Below, piece by piece: positions 33,369 to 42,811 of a DNA stretch of 64,000 nucleotides. The DNA is from Tateyamaria sp. Alg231-49 (GTDB taxonomy: Bacteria > Pseudomonadota > Alphaproteobacteria > Rhodobacterales > Rhodobacteraceae): NCBI RefSeq assembly GCF_900143535.1, contig NZ_FRFA01000003.1, positions 186,001-250,000 on the forward strand, in the 5' to 3' direction. The notes below the pieces were generated by a model. The model saw only the letters and a list, made by a program, of their open reading frames with translations. It searched no databases and was not told the DNA's origin. Positions within the stretch are counted from its first letter, which is position 1; every line of letters begins with the position of its first letter. Both the position numbers and the translations under genes were made by a program.

Positions 33369-35324
33369 TCAAGCCTCCGCTGCGCGGCCCTTGAGGGCGA
33401 TGATGCCGCGGGGACGGAACTGGATGAACAGGATGATAAAGAGGATCATGTAGGTTTGGGCCGCCAGCGTGTTGGACGGGTTCAGCCATTCGATCCCTTT
33501 TTGCATCGTGCCGACCATGGCGGCCCCCAACAGGGTGCCCCAGATGTTGCCGACGCCACCAACAACCACTGTCATAAAGGATTGGACGATATAGTCGGAC
33601 CCCATCTCGGACGTGACCTTGGCATATAGCCCGATGGCGACCCCGGCGATGCCCGCGATGCCCGACCCGAACCCAAAGGTCAGCATGTTGATCCGATCCG
33701 GGTTGATCCCCATCGACGCCGCCATGCGCGGGTTTTGCGTGACAGCCCGGACCTCAAGCCCAAGGCGCGTGCGGTTCATCACGATCAGGAAGATGGCGAG
33801 GAAGATCAGGGCAAGGATGAAAATCGCGATCCTGATATAGCTGATCGACACGATGTCGTTGATCACCATGGACCCATCGAGCCAGCCGGGAGCTGTAAGC
33901 GGCCGGGCTTGGGTCCCAAAGATGTTCTTGGCCAGCTGTTGCAGCGCGATGGACACACCGAAGGTGGCCAGCAGTGTCTCCAAAGGTCGATGATAAAGCC
34001 AGCGGATCACCAAGCGCTCCATCGCGACCCCAGCCGCAAAAGTCACCATAAAGGCCAGCGGAATGGCCAGCAGGATCGACAATGTGTGATCGGGCACGAA
34101 CAGCTGCACCACATAGCCCGTATAAGCGCCCATCATGATGAATTCGCCATGGGCCATGTTGATCACCCCCATCACGCCAAAGGTGATGGCGAGGCCGATC
34201 GCGGCGAGGAAATAGATCGAGGCAAGCGAGATCGCATCAAGCGCGAGGTCTGCCGTCTGATTCAATGCGACGGACGTCTCAATATCGCTCAGCACCGCTT
34301 GTGCCGCGATTGCAACACCGGGTGGGGCACCGATGAAAACCTCGTAGAACTGATACGCACCAAGGGCCGTGTCGATCTCTTCCGTGGTTGCCGCCGGTTC
34401 TGCGAGGCCCTGTTCTACCAGCGTTGCAAAGGCCGCGTTGCGCGCACTGTCTGTATCAAGGCTTGCGACCTGCACACCGGCGACAGTGTCGCCATCAATA
34501 TTGCGGATCAGTGCTTCGCGTACTTCGTTCGCGGGGATCAATGGTGGGGCAAGATCAGCCCGTACAAGCAGATCGTATGCTTCGGTCTTAGGCAGGGCTT
34601 CATCCCCTGGTGTGACGACGCGGATAACTTCGGGGCCCACTGGCACGGCCTCGCCGACCTCAATCCGGGTGGCAACAAGTGGGTTCAAAGCAGCGCGGGC
34701 ATCCACACCCAGATCGCCCGCGAAGTAGGAAATCGCGTCAATCTTTTCATTGTCATCTGCACCGAACTCGATTGTCAGCAAGCGTTCTAGCCGTGTCATC
34801 TGGTCAGAAAGGGCCGGGTCGGTTTCGCCTTCCATCACGTCGCGCAAGGCAGGTAGGTGGGTCTCGTCCGGATCGCGTGAAATCGCCTCCAGCGCGGTAA
34901 AACGGACAGTTGCATCCGGATCAATCAGCTGGAACTTCACCAGACCGGCGGCAATCAATCCACGCACACCGCTGTTTGGTTTGAGCTGTTTGAAACGATC
35001 GTCCGGGACTTCTCCCAGATCAGTGCCATCGCCAACATCGAAAATGCGGATCGTGTCGCGGTCGATCTCTTCGGCAAAGACGAACAGGCCAGTTTCTTCG
35101 TCCAACCACATCTCTTTGTTTTGCCAACGTTCCAACACCGCTTGAGCGGCAGGCAAACCGCTGTCGATCAGCGCATCGATGGCAACCTGAATGGTTTTGC
35201 GGGACGCTTTGGCCAGCAGGTCTGCATGGGTCTGCATCACTTGCTGAATGGGGGCATCTGCGTTTTGGGCAGAGGCTGGAAATGCGAGGCCAAGGCAAAT
35301 CAAGAAGGCCAGAAATCGTTGCAT
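33369..35324 (-). CDS. urtB: Urea ABC transporter permease UrtB
   Basis: A 651-residue protein. It has a signal peptide (RFLAFLICLGLAFPASAQ), a periplasmic N-terminal domain of about 300 residues with HEAT-like helices (FTALEAISRDPDETHLPALR), and a LivH-type permease domain from about 375 (FGVMGVINMAHGEFIMMGAY). The N-terminal extension is normal for UrtB. ATG 35324 was chosen over one five codons earlier because it begins the signal peptide. Confidence 0.94.
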   Translation of the reverse strand: MQRFLAFLICLGLAFPASAQNADAPIQQVMQTHADLLAKASRKTIQVAIDALIDSGLPAAQAVLERWQNKEMWLDEETGLFVFAEEIDRDTIRIFDVGDGTDLGEVPDDRFKQLKPNSGVRGLIAAGLVKFQLIDPDATVRFTALEAISRDPDETHLPALRDVMEGETDPALSDQMTRLERLLTIEFGADDNEKIDAISYFAGDLGVDARAALNPLVATRIEVGEAVPVGPEVIRVVTPGDEALPKTEAYDLLVRADLAPPLIPANEVREALIRNIDGDTVAGVQVASLDTDSARNAAFATLVEQGLAEPAATTEEIDTALGAYQFYEVFIGAPPGVAIAAQAVLSDIETSVALNQTADLALDAISLASIYFLAAIGLAITFGVMGVINMAHGEFIMMGAYTGYVVQLFVPDHTLSILLAIPLAFMVTFAAGVAMERLVIRWLYHRPLETLLATFGVSIALQQLAKNIFGTQARPLTAPGWLDGSMVINDIVSISYIRIAIFILALIFLAIFLIVMNRTRLGLEVRAVTQNPRMAASMGINPDRINMLTFGFGSGIAGIAGVAIGLYAKVTSEMGSDYIVQSFMTVVVGGVGNIWGTLLGAAMVGTMQKGIEWLNPSNTLAAQTYMILFIILFIQFRPRGIIALKGRAAEA

Positions 35325-35388
35325 GTATACCTGCCCCAAGGTGATCAGAGGGCGGATATTCCGCCCCCCGAAAAGTCTTTAATTCAGA

Positions 35389-36666
35389 TTAGTAGTTGGA
35401 TTCGATCTGCACGCAGGTGCTGGTTTCGGTGTTGTACATACCGCAACCCAGCTCTTTCCAATCCGACTTGAGAACAGCCGACTCGGGCAGGAAGTCTGTC
35501 CATGCATCGCCCGGAACCGGCTCGGTCGCCGAGATGATGTCGAACTGACCGTCCGCCTGGATTTCACCGATCAGAACCGGCTTGGCCAAGTGGTGGTTGG
35601 GCAACATTACAGCGGTGCCGCCTGTGAGGTTCGGGAACTCTTGACCGTACATCGCGGTGCGCACGGCATCGACGTCTGTGGTGCCAGCCGCTGTGGCCGC
35701 GTTCACCCACATGTTAAAGCCGATAAAGTGGGCCTCCATTGGGTCGTTGGTCACACGCTCTTCACCCATACGGGCTTTCCATGCTTCGACCCATGCCTCG
35801 TTGGCATCAGATTCCGCAGACTGGAAGTAGTTCCACGCAGCGAGGTGACCGACCAGATCGGATGTGTCGAGGCCGGACAGTTCTTCTTCACCAACCGAGA
35901 AGGCCACGACTGGGATGTCATCCGCAGAGATACCAGCGGCTGCCAGTTCTTTGTAAAAGCCAATGTTGGCGTCGCCGTTGATGGTCGAAATCACGCCCAC
36001 CTTTTTGCCGTCAGCGCCCAGCGCCACAACGTCTGCAACGATCTTGGACCAGTCAGAGTGACCGAAAGGCGTGTAGTTCACAAAGATGTCTTCGGCAGCG
36101 ATGCCTTTTTCCTGAAGGTAAGCTTCAAGAATGTTGTTCGTTGTGCGGGGATAGACATAGTCGGTGCCCAGCAGCGCGAACTTTTCGACTTCCAGCTCTT
36201 CGAGGAAGTAGTCGGTCGCAGGGATCGCCTGTTGGTTGGGCGCAGCGCCCGTGTAGAACACGTTTTTGGAAGATTCTTCACCTTCGTACTGCACAGGGTA
36301 GAACATCAGGCCGTTCAGTTCTTCAAGAACGGGCAGCGCGGATTTGCGCGACACGGACGTCCACGACCCAAAGATCACGTCTACTTCCTGAACAGTCAGC
36401 AATTCACGCGCTTTTTCAGCGAACAGGGGCCAGTCGGAGGCAGGGTCGACCACAACCGCTTCCAAATCACAGCCCAGCAAACCACCGGCTTCGTTTTGCT
36501 GTTCGACCAGCATTTCCATCGTGTCTTTAAGAGTTGTTTCCGAAATCGCCATCGTGCCGGACAGCGAGTGCAGAACACCCACTTTGATCGGGCAGTCCTG
36601 AGCGACGGCGGGGAGCACGCTGGCCAGCAGTACGGCAGCGGTGGTTCCAAAAAGGGTTTTTGACAT
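35389..36666 (-). CDS. urtA: Urea ABC transporter substrate-binding protein UrtA
   Basis: A 425-residue periplasmic binding protein with a signal peptide (AAVLLASVLPAVAQ) followed by PIKVGVLHSLSGTMAISETT, the UrtA hallmark, and later WTSVSRKSALPVLEELNGLM. It delivers urea to UrtBC. AGAGGAA lies before ATG 36666. It is the first gene of the urt operon. About 295 bases upstream hold no gene and presumably the promoter; no clear sigma-54 site was seen. Confidence 0.95.
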   Translation of the reverse strand: MSKTLFGTTAAVLLASVLPAVAQDCPIKVGVLHSLSGTMAISETTLKDTMEMLVEQQNEAGGLLGCDLEAVVVDPASDWPLFAEKARELLTVQEVDVIFGSWTSVSRKSALPVLEELNGLMFYPVQYEGEESSKNVFYTGAAPNQQAIPATDYFLEELEVEKFALLGTDYVYPRTTNNILEAYLQEKGIAAEDIFVNYTPFGHSDWSKIVADVVALGADGKKVGVISTINGDANIGFYKELAAAGISADDIPVVAFSVGEEELSGLDTSDLVGHLAAWNYFQSAESDANEAWVEAWKARMGEERVTNDPMEAHFIGFNMWVNAATAAGTTDVDAVRTAMYGQEFPNLTGGTAVMLPNHHLAKPVLIGEIQADGQFDIISATEPVPGDAWTDFLPESAVLKSDWKELGCGMYNTETSTCVQIESNY

Positions 36667-36961
36667 TGCGTTTCCTCTTGCGCGGTGCGCGAGGGCATTG
36701 CGAAATGGACCAAACGACCACATATCACCCTTGCGCTTTAAGTTTAGGCGCGTGCGGTGGTGTCCAGGCTTCGAAATCTGACGCCGCCGCACAATTTATC
36801 GGCCCACGATCGGACCGACACCCAGTTAGATACGCGACGGCGTTAGAGCCGAGTCAAACTTGCGCACTTTCTGAGCAGATCAGCGTTTTAGATTAATTAA
36901 TGGGCTATTGTGGTTAAATGTGCCGCGTTTTTAAGCGCATTTTCTGCGCGCAAGCGAATGG

Positions 36962-37345
36962 TCACCCGTCAAGCAAGAGCGTCCGGCACGTCTGCACGTT
37001 CGCTTCCGCGCGCTGTTTGGCCAGTTTTGCCAGTCGCTTATCGCTGCCAAAATGAGCCGTGCTCAACATGGAATAATGCGCCAGCTTCGCCTCGATCCGA
37101 TGGCCAAGTGTTTCGCGGGCCCGCTCATCCGGCATGACGGCATCCAAAAGAGTGACAAAGCGCTGCCGTTGATCCTGCAACGCATCCGAGCGCGCATCGC
37201 TCATCAACCACGCAAACTCCATTTCAGCAGACATACGGCCCGTGCATCCGGCAAATACCAGCACAAGGTCGTCATTTGCGCGCGCCGCACCGCTCAGGCC
37301 TGTCATGATCAGTGCGCTTGCAATCAGCGTTCTTAAACTGCCCAT
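36962..37345 (-). CDS. Small exported protein of unknown function
   Basis: A 127-residue protein with a signal peptide (LIASALIMTGLSGAARA, cleavage near residue 23). Mature part: VFAGCTGRMSAEMEFAWLM, two helical segments and two Cys (GCTG and QTCRTLL) that could pair. The first 38 codons and the upstream DNA exist again at 40201–40375. No family name is known to me. Confidence 0.65.
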   Translation of the reverse strand: MGSLRTLIASALIMTGLSGAARANDDLVLVFAGCTGRMSAEMEFAWLMSDARSDALQDQRQRFVTLLDAVMPDERARETLGHRIEAKLAHYSMLSTAHFGSDKRLAKLAKQRAEANVQTCRTLLLDG

Positions 37346-37405
37346 AAAAGCAGCTTTGCATCTTAAAATACGCCGCGCAAGTGTGCGTTTTGAAAACTTT
37401 CTCAG
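37231..37405. repeat. Left copy of a direct repeat flanking the LuxR–NTF2–MFS cassette
   Basis: This segment (start and promoter of the small exported gene) aligns without gaps to 40201–40375 at a constant offset of 2970 bases. It has long exact blocks such as CCTGTCATGATCAGTGCG and GTGCGTTTTGAAAACTTT. Confidence 0.7.
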
Positions 37406-37618
37406 ACAAGCTGCGCCTAAGCCCCTGAAAACAGGTCCTCATCACTTTAGGGTGGGCCGTCTCAGATGTTTGGCCTGATCAGGCCGCTGTTCCACACCGC
37501 ATTGCGGAACGGCATCCCATTGCACTGTCACAAAGGCCAAGGGTATCTGACCCAAACCGGGTGCGTGGCACGCACTGCGCCACCGGCGAAAGCGCGGACT
37601 AAGTATCGGTTTCAAAGG

Positions 37619-38422
37619 TCACACTGGATGTCCGCTGTTGCCGATAAGACGCGCGTTTTCCAAGGCGATCACGCTTTGCGCGGCGAACATCTGCGCCAAC
37701 CGCAGCGCATCTTCAGAGAATGGGCGAACGGACTGTCGATAGATCGTGAATGCGCCAACCAGTCGGTCGGCGGCAAGCATCGGAATCGCGACAAAGGATC
37801 GGGCCCCACCTAAATCGGCAGTGGCAAAGCGCAACGGGTCGTCCGTGCGGTAGAGCGCTTCGGATTTCACATCCATTATGTTTATCACGGCGCGTTGCGT
37901 TTCCATTCTCCCCAGCCCGGTCTCATCATTCACACTGAACGTGCCACTATCATCCAGCCAGCCCTGAAAGGCCGTCGGGATACCAAGCGTAAAGCTTGCT
38001 TTGAACTTCTTGGTGTCCCTGTATTCAAACAGAATGCCAAACTCGGCATCGCAAAGGTCCAAGGCATGGCGCAGGATCGCGGGCATGACCAAGTTCAGAT
38101 CGCCTTGGGACGCGCCAATGATCCGCAAAACCTCGCTCAATGCCTTTTCGCGGCTCAACGCCTCTTCAAGGCTCAGAGCGAGATCTGAGATAATGGCTGC
38201 GTGGTCCACATGGCTGCGCGGAGCGGCGGCGACCCCACTAAGGCGATTGGCCAGCTCAATCTTGGACGACACCTCAAGTTTGCGGTAGATCGTGGCCAGA
38301 TGGGTTCGCACTGTGGATGGTGCGATGTGCAAATCCGCTGCGATCTCTTGATAACGGCATCCAGCGGCATAGCGTTCAGCAATCTGTTGTTCTCTGGGGC
38401 TGAGGTCGTTTTCGTCGGGCAT
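37619..38422 (-). CDS. Regulator with N-terminal LuxR HTH and C-terminal GAF domain
   Basis: A 267-residue protein. The LuxR-type HTH is at the N-terminus (LSPREQQIAERYAAGCRYQE, then STVRTHLATIYRKL, residues 7–50), which is unusual, as it is normally C-terminal. A short coiled linker follows, and a GAF domain from about 100 (DLNLVMPAILRHALDLCDAEF) to about 255 (MFAAQSVIALENARLI). Related proteins I know continue past ENARLL into a coiled coil and an output domain; this one stops ten residues later, so a C-terminal loss is possible. It is divergent from the NTF2-like gene. Confidence 0.8.
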   Translation of the reverse strand: MPDENDLSPREQQIAERYAAGCRYQEIAADLHIAPSTVRTHLATIYRKLEVSSKIELANRLSGVAAAPRSHVDHAAIISDLALSLEEALSREKALSEVLRIIGASQGDLNLVMPAILRHALDLCDAEFGILFEYRDTKKFKASFTLGIPTAFQGWLDDSGTFSVNDETGLGRMETQRAVINIMDVKSEALYRTDDPLRFATADLGGARSFVAIPMLAADRLVGAFTIYRQSVRPFSEDALRLAQMFAAQSVIALENARLIGNSGHPV

Positions 38423-38601
38423 CTACCGGGGTCCATTGATCGTGCACTTTTGATGCTATCAAAAGCCAACACCCGACCATCCTGCAAATGTTGTAGGCCA
38501 AACATTCAAAATTGTCTCTGAAATTACTGCATCTGCCCGATACGCAGCGCAAAGCCCATCTTGTACGCCGACAGGATAGAAAACGCACAAAGGATGTTCC
38601 C

Positions 38602-39015
38602 ATGACACAATTTGAAACCGCCAACGCTTTCTTTGACGCCTGCGAAACCGGAAAAGGATGGGAGGTCTGCCAAGGCTGGTGCGCGACAGACGCGACCTTC
38701 GCCTGCCAAGCGGACGCGCTCGCCGAGACCAAGACGCTCGCGGAGTATTGCGAATGGATGAAGGGCTTGCTGACCCCGGTGCCGGACGGGCGCTACGTGC
38801 TGACGTCCTTCGCGATGGATGAGGCGCGCAACACCGCCGTGGCGACCGCCGAGTTCCACGGCACACAGACGGGACCCGGCGGGCCAGTGGAACCGACGGG
38901 CAAGGCCGTGGTGTCCGACTACGCCTATGTCATCCGATTTGAGGGTGACAAGATCGTCCATATGACCAAGATCTGGAACGACGTGCAGGCGCTGCGCGGG
39001 CTCGGTTGGGCGTAA
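38602..39015 (+). CDS. SnoaL/NTF2-like protein
   Basis: A 137-residue cone-fold protein (ETANAFFDACETGKGWEVCQ at the start, YAYVIRFEGDKIVHMTKIWN near the end). AAGGA lies before ATG 38602. It overlaps the MFS gene by one base (TAATG), so the two are an operon. Its ligand is unknown; the family includes isomerases, dehydratases and polyketide cyclases. Confidence 0.78.
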   Translation: MTQFETANAFFDACETGKGWEVCQGWCATDATFACQADALAETKTLAEYCEWMKGLLTPVPDGRYVLTSFAMDEARNTAVATAEFHGTQTGPGGPVEPTGKAVVSDYAYVIRFEGDKIVHMTKIWNDVQALRGLGWA

Positions 39016-40193
39016 TGCGCTGGCGCATCCTGGCCTTGCTGTTTTTTGCCCGGATCGGGATGGGGTTTCAGTTCCAAACTCTGGCCTCTGTTGGCGACGG
39101 TCTGATCGTCGCCTTCGGACTGGATTACGCAAGCGTCGGCCTGCTGATTGGACTTTTCATGGCACCGGGGCTGATCCTTGCCCTTCCTGCGGGATATCTT
39201 GGGCGGCTGATTTCCGATCGCGATATGGCAGTTCTGGGGCTTATGGCGCTGGCCGTGGGCGGGCTCGTCTCTGCGCTTGCGGGCGGCAGCGCTGGCATCG
39301 GGGCCGGGCGCGTGATCGCTGGTATCGGGTTTCTCGTGATCAACCTCTACTTCACCAAGATGGTCGCCGACTGGTTCGAAGGCCGCGAGATCGCAACCGC
39401 GATGAGCATCCTTGTTATGTCATGGCCCTTTGGCATCGCGATGGGGCAAGTGGGGCATGCTTGGGTTGCAGACCTTTATGGCTGGCGGGTGCCGTTTCAA
39501 ATCGCATCGGTTTATTGTCTGCTCGCAGCGTCAGCCGTGTTTTTCTTCTATCGTGCGCGCAGCGACCTGCCGGCAGTAAAATCCGGCGGCGCGGGCCGCC
39601 TGACTCGGCAAGAGTGGCTTTTGGTGCTCTGTGCGAGTGGGGCGTGGGGCGTCTTTAATGCGGCCTATGTGACGTACTTGTCCTTCGGCCCAAAAGTTTT
39701 GCAGGACCTTGGACAGACGGCGATTGCGGCTGCGGGCGTCATAAGTGTCGGAAGTTGGCTTATGATCGGCTCTGGTGCGCTTTGTGGTCAGATCGTCGAT
39801 CGGTTTGGCCGCCGCAACCTTGTCCTGACAGTTTGTATGAGCGCTGCTGTGATTGCCCTTTGGTTGCTGAGCCAGCCGGGCGCCGGACTTGCGGCCAGCC
39901 TGCTCTTTGGGCTGGTGGGAATGGCGCCTGCGGGTGTCATCATGGCACTTGCCGGTCTTGCCCTGCGGCCAGAGGTTCGCGCCTTTGGTATGGGGGTCTT
40001 CTTTACGATCTACTACGCCATCATGCTTGCCACGCCTCCCGCAGCCGGAGCGATTCTGGATGCAACGGGACAAGCTCAAGGCCCCATCTGGCTGGCCATG
40101 ATCCTCTTTGCATGTGTGGTTCCGCTCGCGATTGGGTTCAAATACGTCAAAGCAGGATCAGGCATGTTTGCCCAAAAGGCGCGCTCAACATGA
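39015..40193 (+). CDS. Major facilitator superfamily transporter
   Basis: A 392-residue inner-membrane protein with about 12 hydrophobic segments. The first loop has the MFS A-like GYLGRLISDRD, and the second half has CGQIVDRFGRRNLVL. The nearest feel is of anion or nitrate/oxalate-type MFS carriers, but no substrate can be assigned. ATG 39015 overlaps the stop of the NTF2-like gene. Confidence 0.85.
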   Translation: MRWRILALLFFARIGMGFQFQTLASVGDGLIVAFGLDYASVGLLIGLFMAPGLILALPAGYLGRLISDRDMAVLGLMALAVGGLVSALAGGSAGIGAGRVIAGIGFLVINLYFTKMVADWFEGREIATAMSILVMSWPFGIAMGQVGHAWVADLYGWRVPFQIASVYCLLAASAVFFFYRARSDLPAVKSGGAGRLTRQEWLLVLCASGAWGVFNAAYVTYLSFGPKVLQDLGQTAIAAAGVISVGSWLMIGSGALCGQIVDRFGRRNLVLTVCMSAAVIALWLLSQPGAGLAASLLFGLVGMAPAGVIMALAGLALRPEVRAFGMGVFFTIYYAIMLATPPAAGAILDATGQAQGPIWLAMILFACVVPLAIGFKYVKAGSGMFAQKARST

Positions 40194-40199
40194 TTGCAT

Positions 40200-40315
40200 G
40201 AGATGCGGCCAGTGCATCCGGTAAACACCAGCACAAGGTCGTCACATGCGCGGGCGGCTCCACTCAGGCCTGTCATGATCAGTGCGCTTGCTATCGGTGC
40301 TGTCCGACTGCTCAT
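40200..40315 (-). pseudogene. Truncated 5' copy of the small exported gene at 36962–37345
   Basis: From ATG 40315 the frame reads ASALIMTGLSGAARA, then DDLVLVFTGCTGRIS, matching the first 38 codons of the intact gene; the similarity ends at about 40200. Beyond that the frame continues into antisense of the MFS gene. It is the right copy (40201–40375) of the direct repeat around the cassette. Confidence 0.7.
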
Positions 40316-40450
40316 GTCTTCATGCATTGCAGCGTATTTTCCGTCGGGCAAAGTGCGTTTTGAAAACTTTTGCCCAAGCCTTCTGAAACCAGATGCGCCG
40401 CTGCCAGACAGGCAACGGCGCACCCCAATTCGGATAAGGCGAGCTGGCGC

Positions 40451-41161
40451 TCAGGTCTCGACGACCATCACCTTGCAAAACTTCTTGCGCTGCGGAAAAA
40501 TCCGGATGCTCATCATATAGCGTTTGGTCTTGAGATAGCTGCAGATCAACTCGGCCCGCTGTTCCGTAATCACATCGTCAAAGACAAACGTGCATCCTGT
40601 TCCAGCCATCTTGGCCAGCTTGGGCAAGGTACGCTCGATCTCAGCATCGTCGTGGGTCGTGTCGCAAAAGATAAGGCTGTACTTGCGGGCAATCGGACAG
40701 TCGATGAAATCTCCGCGAATGAAGTTGGACACGTAAGGCAACAGACGATTGTCCTTCATGTTCTGGATCAGCACGGCAACCGTGCCTCCGGGGTGATAAA
40801 CCGCATCCGCCACACGGCCATTCTGTTTGCCCAGATCCAGCTCTTCGCCGAACTTCTCCCGCCACTCGCCGGCACTGGTGATGCCAAAATCAATGGTGTC
40901 AAAACTGACCGGCTTGGCCCCGTTGAACTGTCGGTCGCGCAACCCCATGGCCAGCGCCGTGGTCGAGCGGCCAAGCCACGGGCCGACTTCCAGCACATGG
41001 CCCGTGCTGAGATAGGCGGCATTGTAGAGCAGTGTCAGATCGTTAGGGGACATCCAACCATTGGGGTAACCCTTGGGCGTGTCCGGCAGAGGGCGGGCAT
41101 AGTACCGGTCATAGTAATTTTCCGGCACCACCGCGTGATCCAAGTTGGTAGTCTGGTTCAT
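40451..41161 (-). CDS. Class I SAM-dependent methyltransferase-like protein
   Basis: A 236-residue cytosolic protein with HVLEVGPWLGRSTTALAMGL (SAM loop, about 54–73) and a second strand region SLIFCDTTHDDAEI. The pattern resembles small O-methyltransferases and rhamnosyl/macrocin-type methyltransferases. The acceptor is unknown. It stands alone. Confidence 0.75.
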   Translation of the reverse strand: MNQTTNLDHAVVPENYYDRYYARPLPDTPKGYPNGWMSPNDLTLLYNAAYLSTGHVLEVGPWLGRSTTALAMGLRDRQFNGAKPVSFDTIDFGITSAGEWREKFGEELDLGKQNGRVADAVYHPGGTVAVLIQNMKDNRLLPYVSNFIRGDFIDCPIARKYSLIFCDTTHDDAEIERTLPKLAKMAGTGCTFVFDDVITEQRAELICSYLKTKRYMMSIRIFPQRKKFCKVMVVET

Positions 41162-41309
41162 CTGTCATTCCTCAAAAGAGGACCTTTTGGCGGCCCTTAA
41201 TCAATCGTTAGGACAGGCCCGCACGAGCTGACAACGCTTTTCTTGAGGATACGAGCCTGATCTGCAAGCACAGGTATAACCTGTGTCCGGTGAGACATAG
41301 TTCAGACAC

Positions 41310-41386
41310 TGGCGATCCCGGAAGGACTCGAACCCTCAACATCCTGATTAGAAGTCAGGTGCTCTATCCAGTTGAGCTACGGGACC
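41310..41386 (-). tRNA. tRNA-Arg (anticodon TCT)
   Basis: A 77-base cloverleaf on the minus strand: acceptor GGTCCCG/CGGGATC, D arm GCTCAACTGGATAGAGC, anticodon stem CCTGA/TCAGG with loop CTTCTAA (TCT, reads AGA), T loop TTCGAGT and an encoded CCA. Confidence 0.95.
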
Positions 41387-41431
41387 GCGCTGGTCCACTC
41401 ATGCCGCAGCAATCGCGATGGGGCAAGGGCT

Positions 41432-41896
41432 TCAAAGCGTGCGGGTCATGAAAACGCTCAATGGGTCCTCGACATAGCTGCCAAAAGGCGGGCAGTCCTC
41501 AAACCCATGCGCGGCATAAAGCGCGCGGGCCGGGGCAAACATCTCGGCACTCCCGGTTTCAAGGCTGACGCGGGTCAGGCCCTGCGCGCGGGCCTCATCC
41601 AAAAGCGATGCAAGGATAGCGCGGGCCACGCCACGTCCCCGGGCCTCGGCAGCGGTGTGCATGGATTTCAACTCCCCATGCCCCGTGTCGATCTGTGCCA
41701 ACGCCCCAACGCCCAGAACCGCACCGCTGTCGCGCGCGGCAAACAGTGTCACACCGCGCTCCAGCAAGGCACCCGGTTCCATCACATGACAGCTTTCTTC
41801 AGGGGAACTTGCCCGCATGAGATCGAAATGGCGGAGCAGCAGCGCTTGAACGTCCGCGTCCTCAACAGACGCGCGCGACACCTGCATCGCCAACAT
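41432..41896 (-). CDS. GNAT family N-acetyltransferase
   Basis: A 154-residue acetyltransferase with MHTAAEARGRGVARAILASL (acetyl-CoA loop) and ALYAAHGFEDCPPFGSYVED, the ending of the YafP/ElaA-like group. ATG 41896 overlaps the cupin stop as TGATG. It is the last gene of a three-gene operon. The substrate is unknown. Confidence 0.85.
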   Translation of the reverse strand: MLAMQVSRASVEDADVQALLLRHFDLMRASSPEESCHVMEPGALLERGVTLFAARDSGAVLGVGALAQIDTGHGELKSMHTAAEARGRGVARAILASLLDEARAQGLTRVSLETGSAEMFAPARALYAAHGFEDCPPFGSYVEDPLSVFMTRTL

Positions 41897-42342
41897 CACA
41901 AGGGCGGGCCTGCAAACTCAAGGTCGGTTTCCGAAGCGATCTGCACGATCCGAGGCATATCCGTTTCAGGCGATAGCCCTTCGCTTTCAACTTGACGGAA
42001 AAACGCATCCCCCGCGCCGGGTGTCAGAACGATCACCGCGACCGACCCTTCCGGGGCAAGGCCCTTGAATGCATGCACAGTGCCGGGCGGAATCGTCACG
42101 GTATCGCCCGGACCCGCTTCGAATTGAACGCCATCGGCCTCAAACAGCAACCGGCCCGAACGTACTACAAATATTTCTGTGGCTGCGTGGTGAATGTGGC
42201 GCGGCGGCCCAGCGCCGTCCGGTATGTCTTCTTCCCACACGGACGGAGAGGTGTCGTTGCCGGAAACGTGGAACCGGCGCGGCAGACCAAACGCAGTGTT
42301 GGTTTCTCCGGAACCGGACGGTGCGTGGACGGCGCCACCCAT
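41896..42342 (-). CDS. Cupin domain protein
   Basis: A 148-residue single-domain cupin: motif 1 PRHIHHAATEIFVVRSGRLL and motif 2 GDTVTIPPGTVHAFKGL, with the metal-binding His and Glu residues present. ATG 42342 overlaps the upstream stop by one base (TGATG), so it is preferred over a start 12 bases earlier. The reaction is unknown. Confidence 0.85.
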   Translation of the reverse strand: MGGAVHAPSGSGETNTAFGLPRRFHVSGNDTSPSVWEEDIPDGAGPPRHIHHAATEIFVVRSGRLLFEADGVQFEAGPGDTVTIPPGTVHAFKGLAPEGSVAVIVLTPGAGDAFFRQVESEGLSPETDMPRIVQIASETDLEFAGPPL

Positions 42343-42653
42343 CAGTGCGTCCAAGCACCGCGGCGACTGGTCGCGAAATTCTCGCCATATCCGCCGGGCC
42401 TGATGTTGGCCCGCCGTTTGTTGGGTTCCTGCACCGCTGCATCAATCCCGTGATGGGACGCATAATCAAGAGCGGCCTCTTTGGTGTCAAAATTCATGCG
42501 CACCTGTGCCTGCGTGTCATCTGACGATGTCCACCCCATCAAGGGGTCAACTGACCGGGCCGAGGCTGGCGCGAACTCCAATACCCAGTGCTTGGTCTTG
42601 GCCGTGCCCGAGGACATGGCCGTTTTGGCGGGTTGAAAAATGCGTGCGCGCAT
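42342..42653 (-). CDS. NADH dehydrogenase (complex I) accessory subunit, NDUFS4-like
   Basis: A 103-residue protein with the 'ETC complex I subunit conserved region' pattern: [40 protein letters not shown], and the C-terminal [17 protein letters not shown]. It corresponds to mitochondrial NDUFS4 and is found in alphaproteobacteria. It acts on the matrix-side (cytosolic) arm of complex I. No nuo genes are nearby. It leads the operon with the cupin and GNAT genes. Confidence 0.92.
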   Translation of the reverse strand: MRARIFQPAKTAMSSGTAKTKHWVLEFAPASARSVDPLMGWTSSDDTQAQVRMNFDTKEAALDYASHHGIDAAVQEPNKRRANIRPGGYGENFATSRRGAWTH

Positions 42654-42811
42654 GTGGTAACGCTCCAAGAATAGTGTCACGCCCTTATGGCAAGCTGCTG
42701 CGGATTTGCCAAGCGGGCGTGATGTCTCAACCCCGCCTGCACCGCCGGGATTTACGCATTTTGCCCATGCATGTCTCACGACCCGCACAAAACGGACCGC
42801 GCCGCACCCAA

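Noticed and set aside
36667-36961. Sigma-54 promoter upstream of urtA
   Set aside because: No TGGCAC-N5-TTGCW pattern was found on the minus strand; nitrogen control of urt remains possible by other means.
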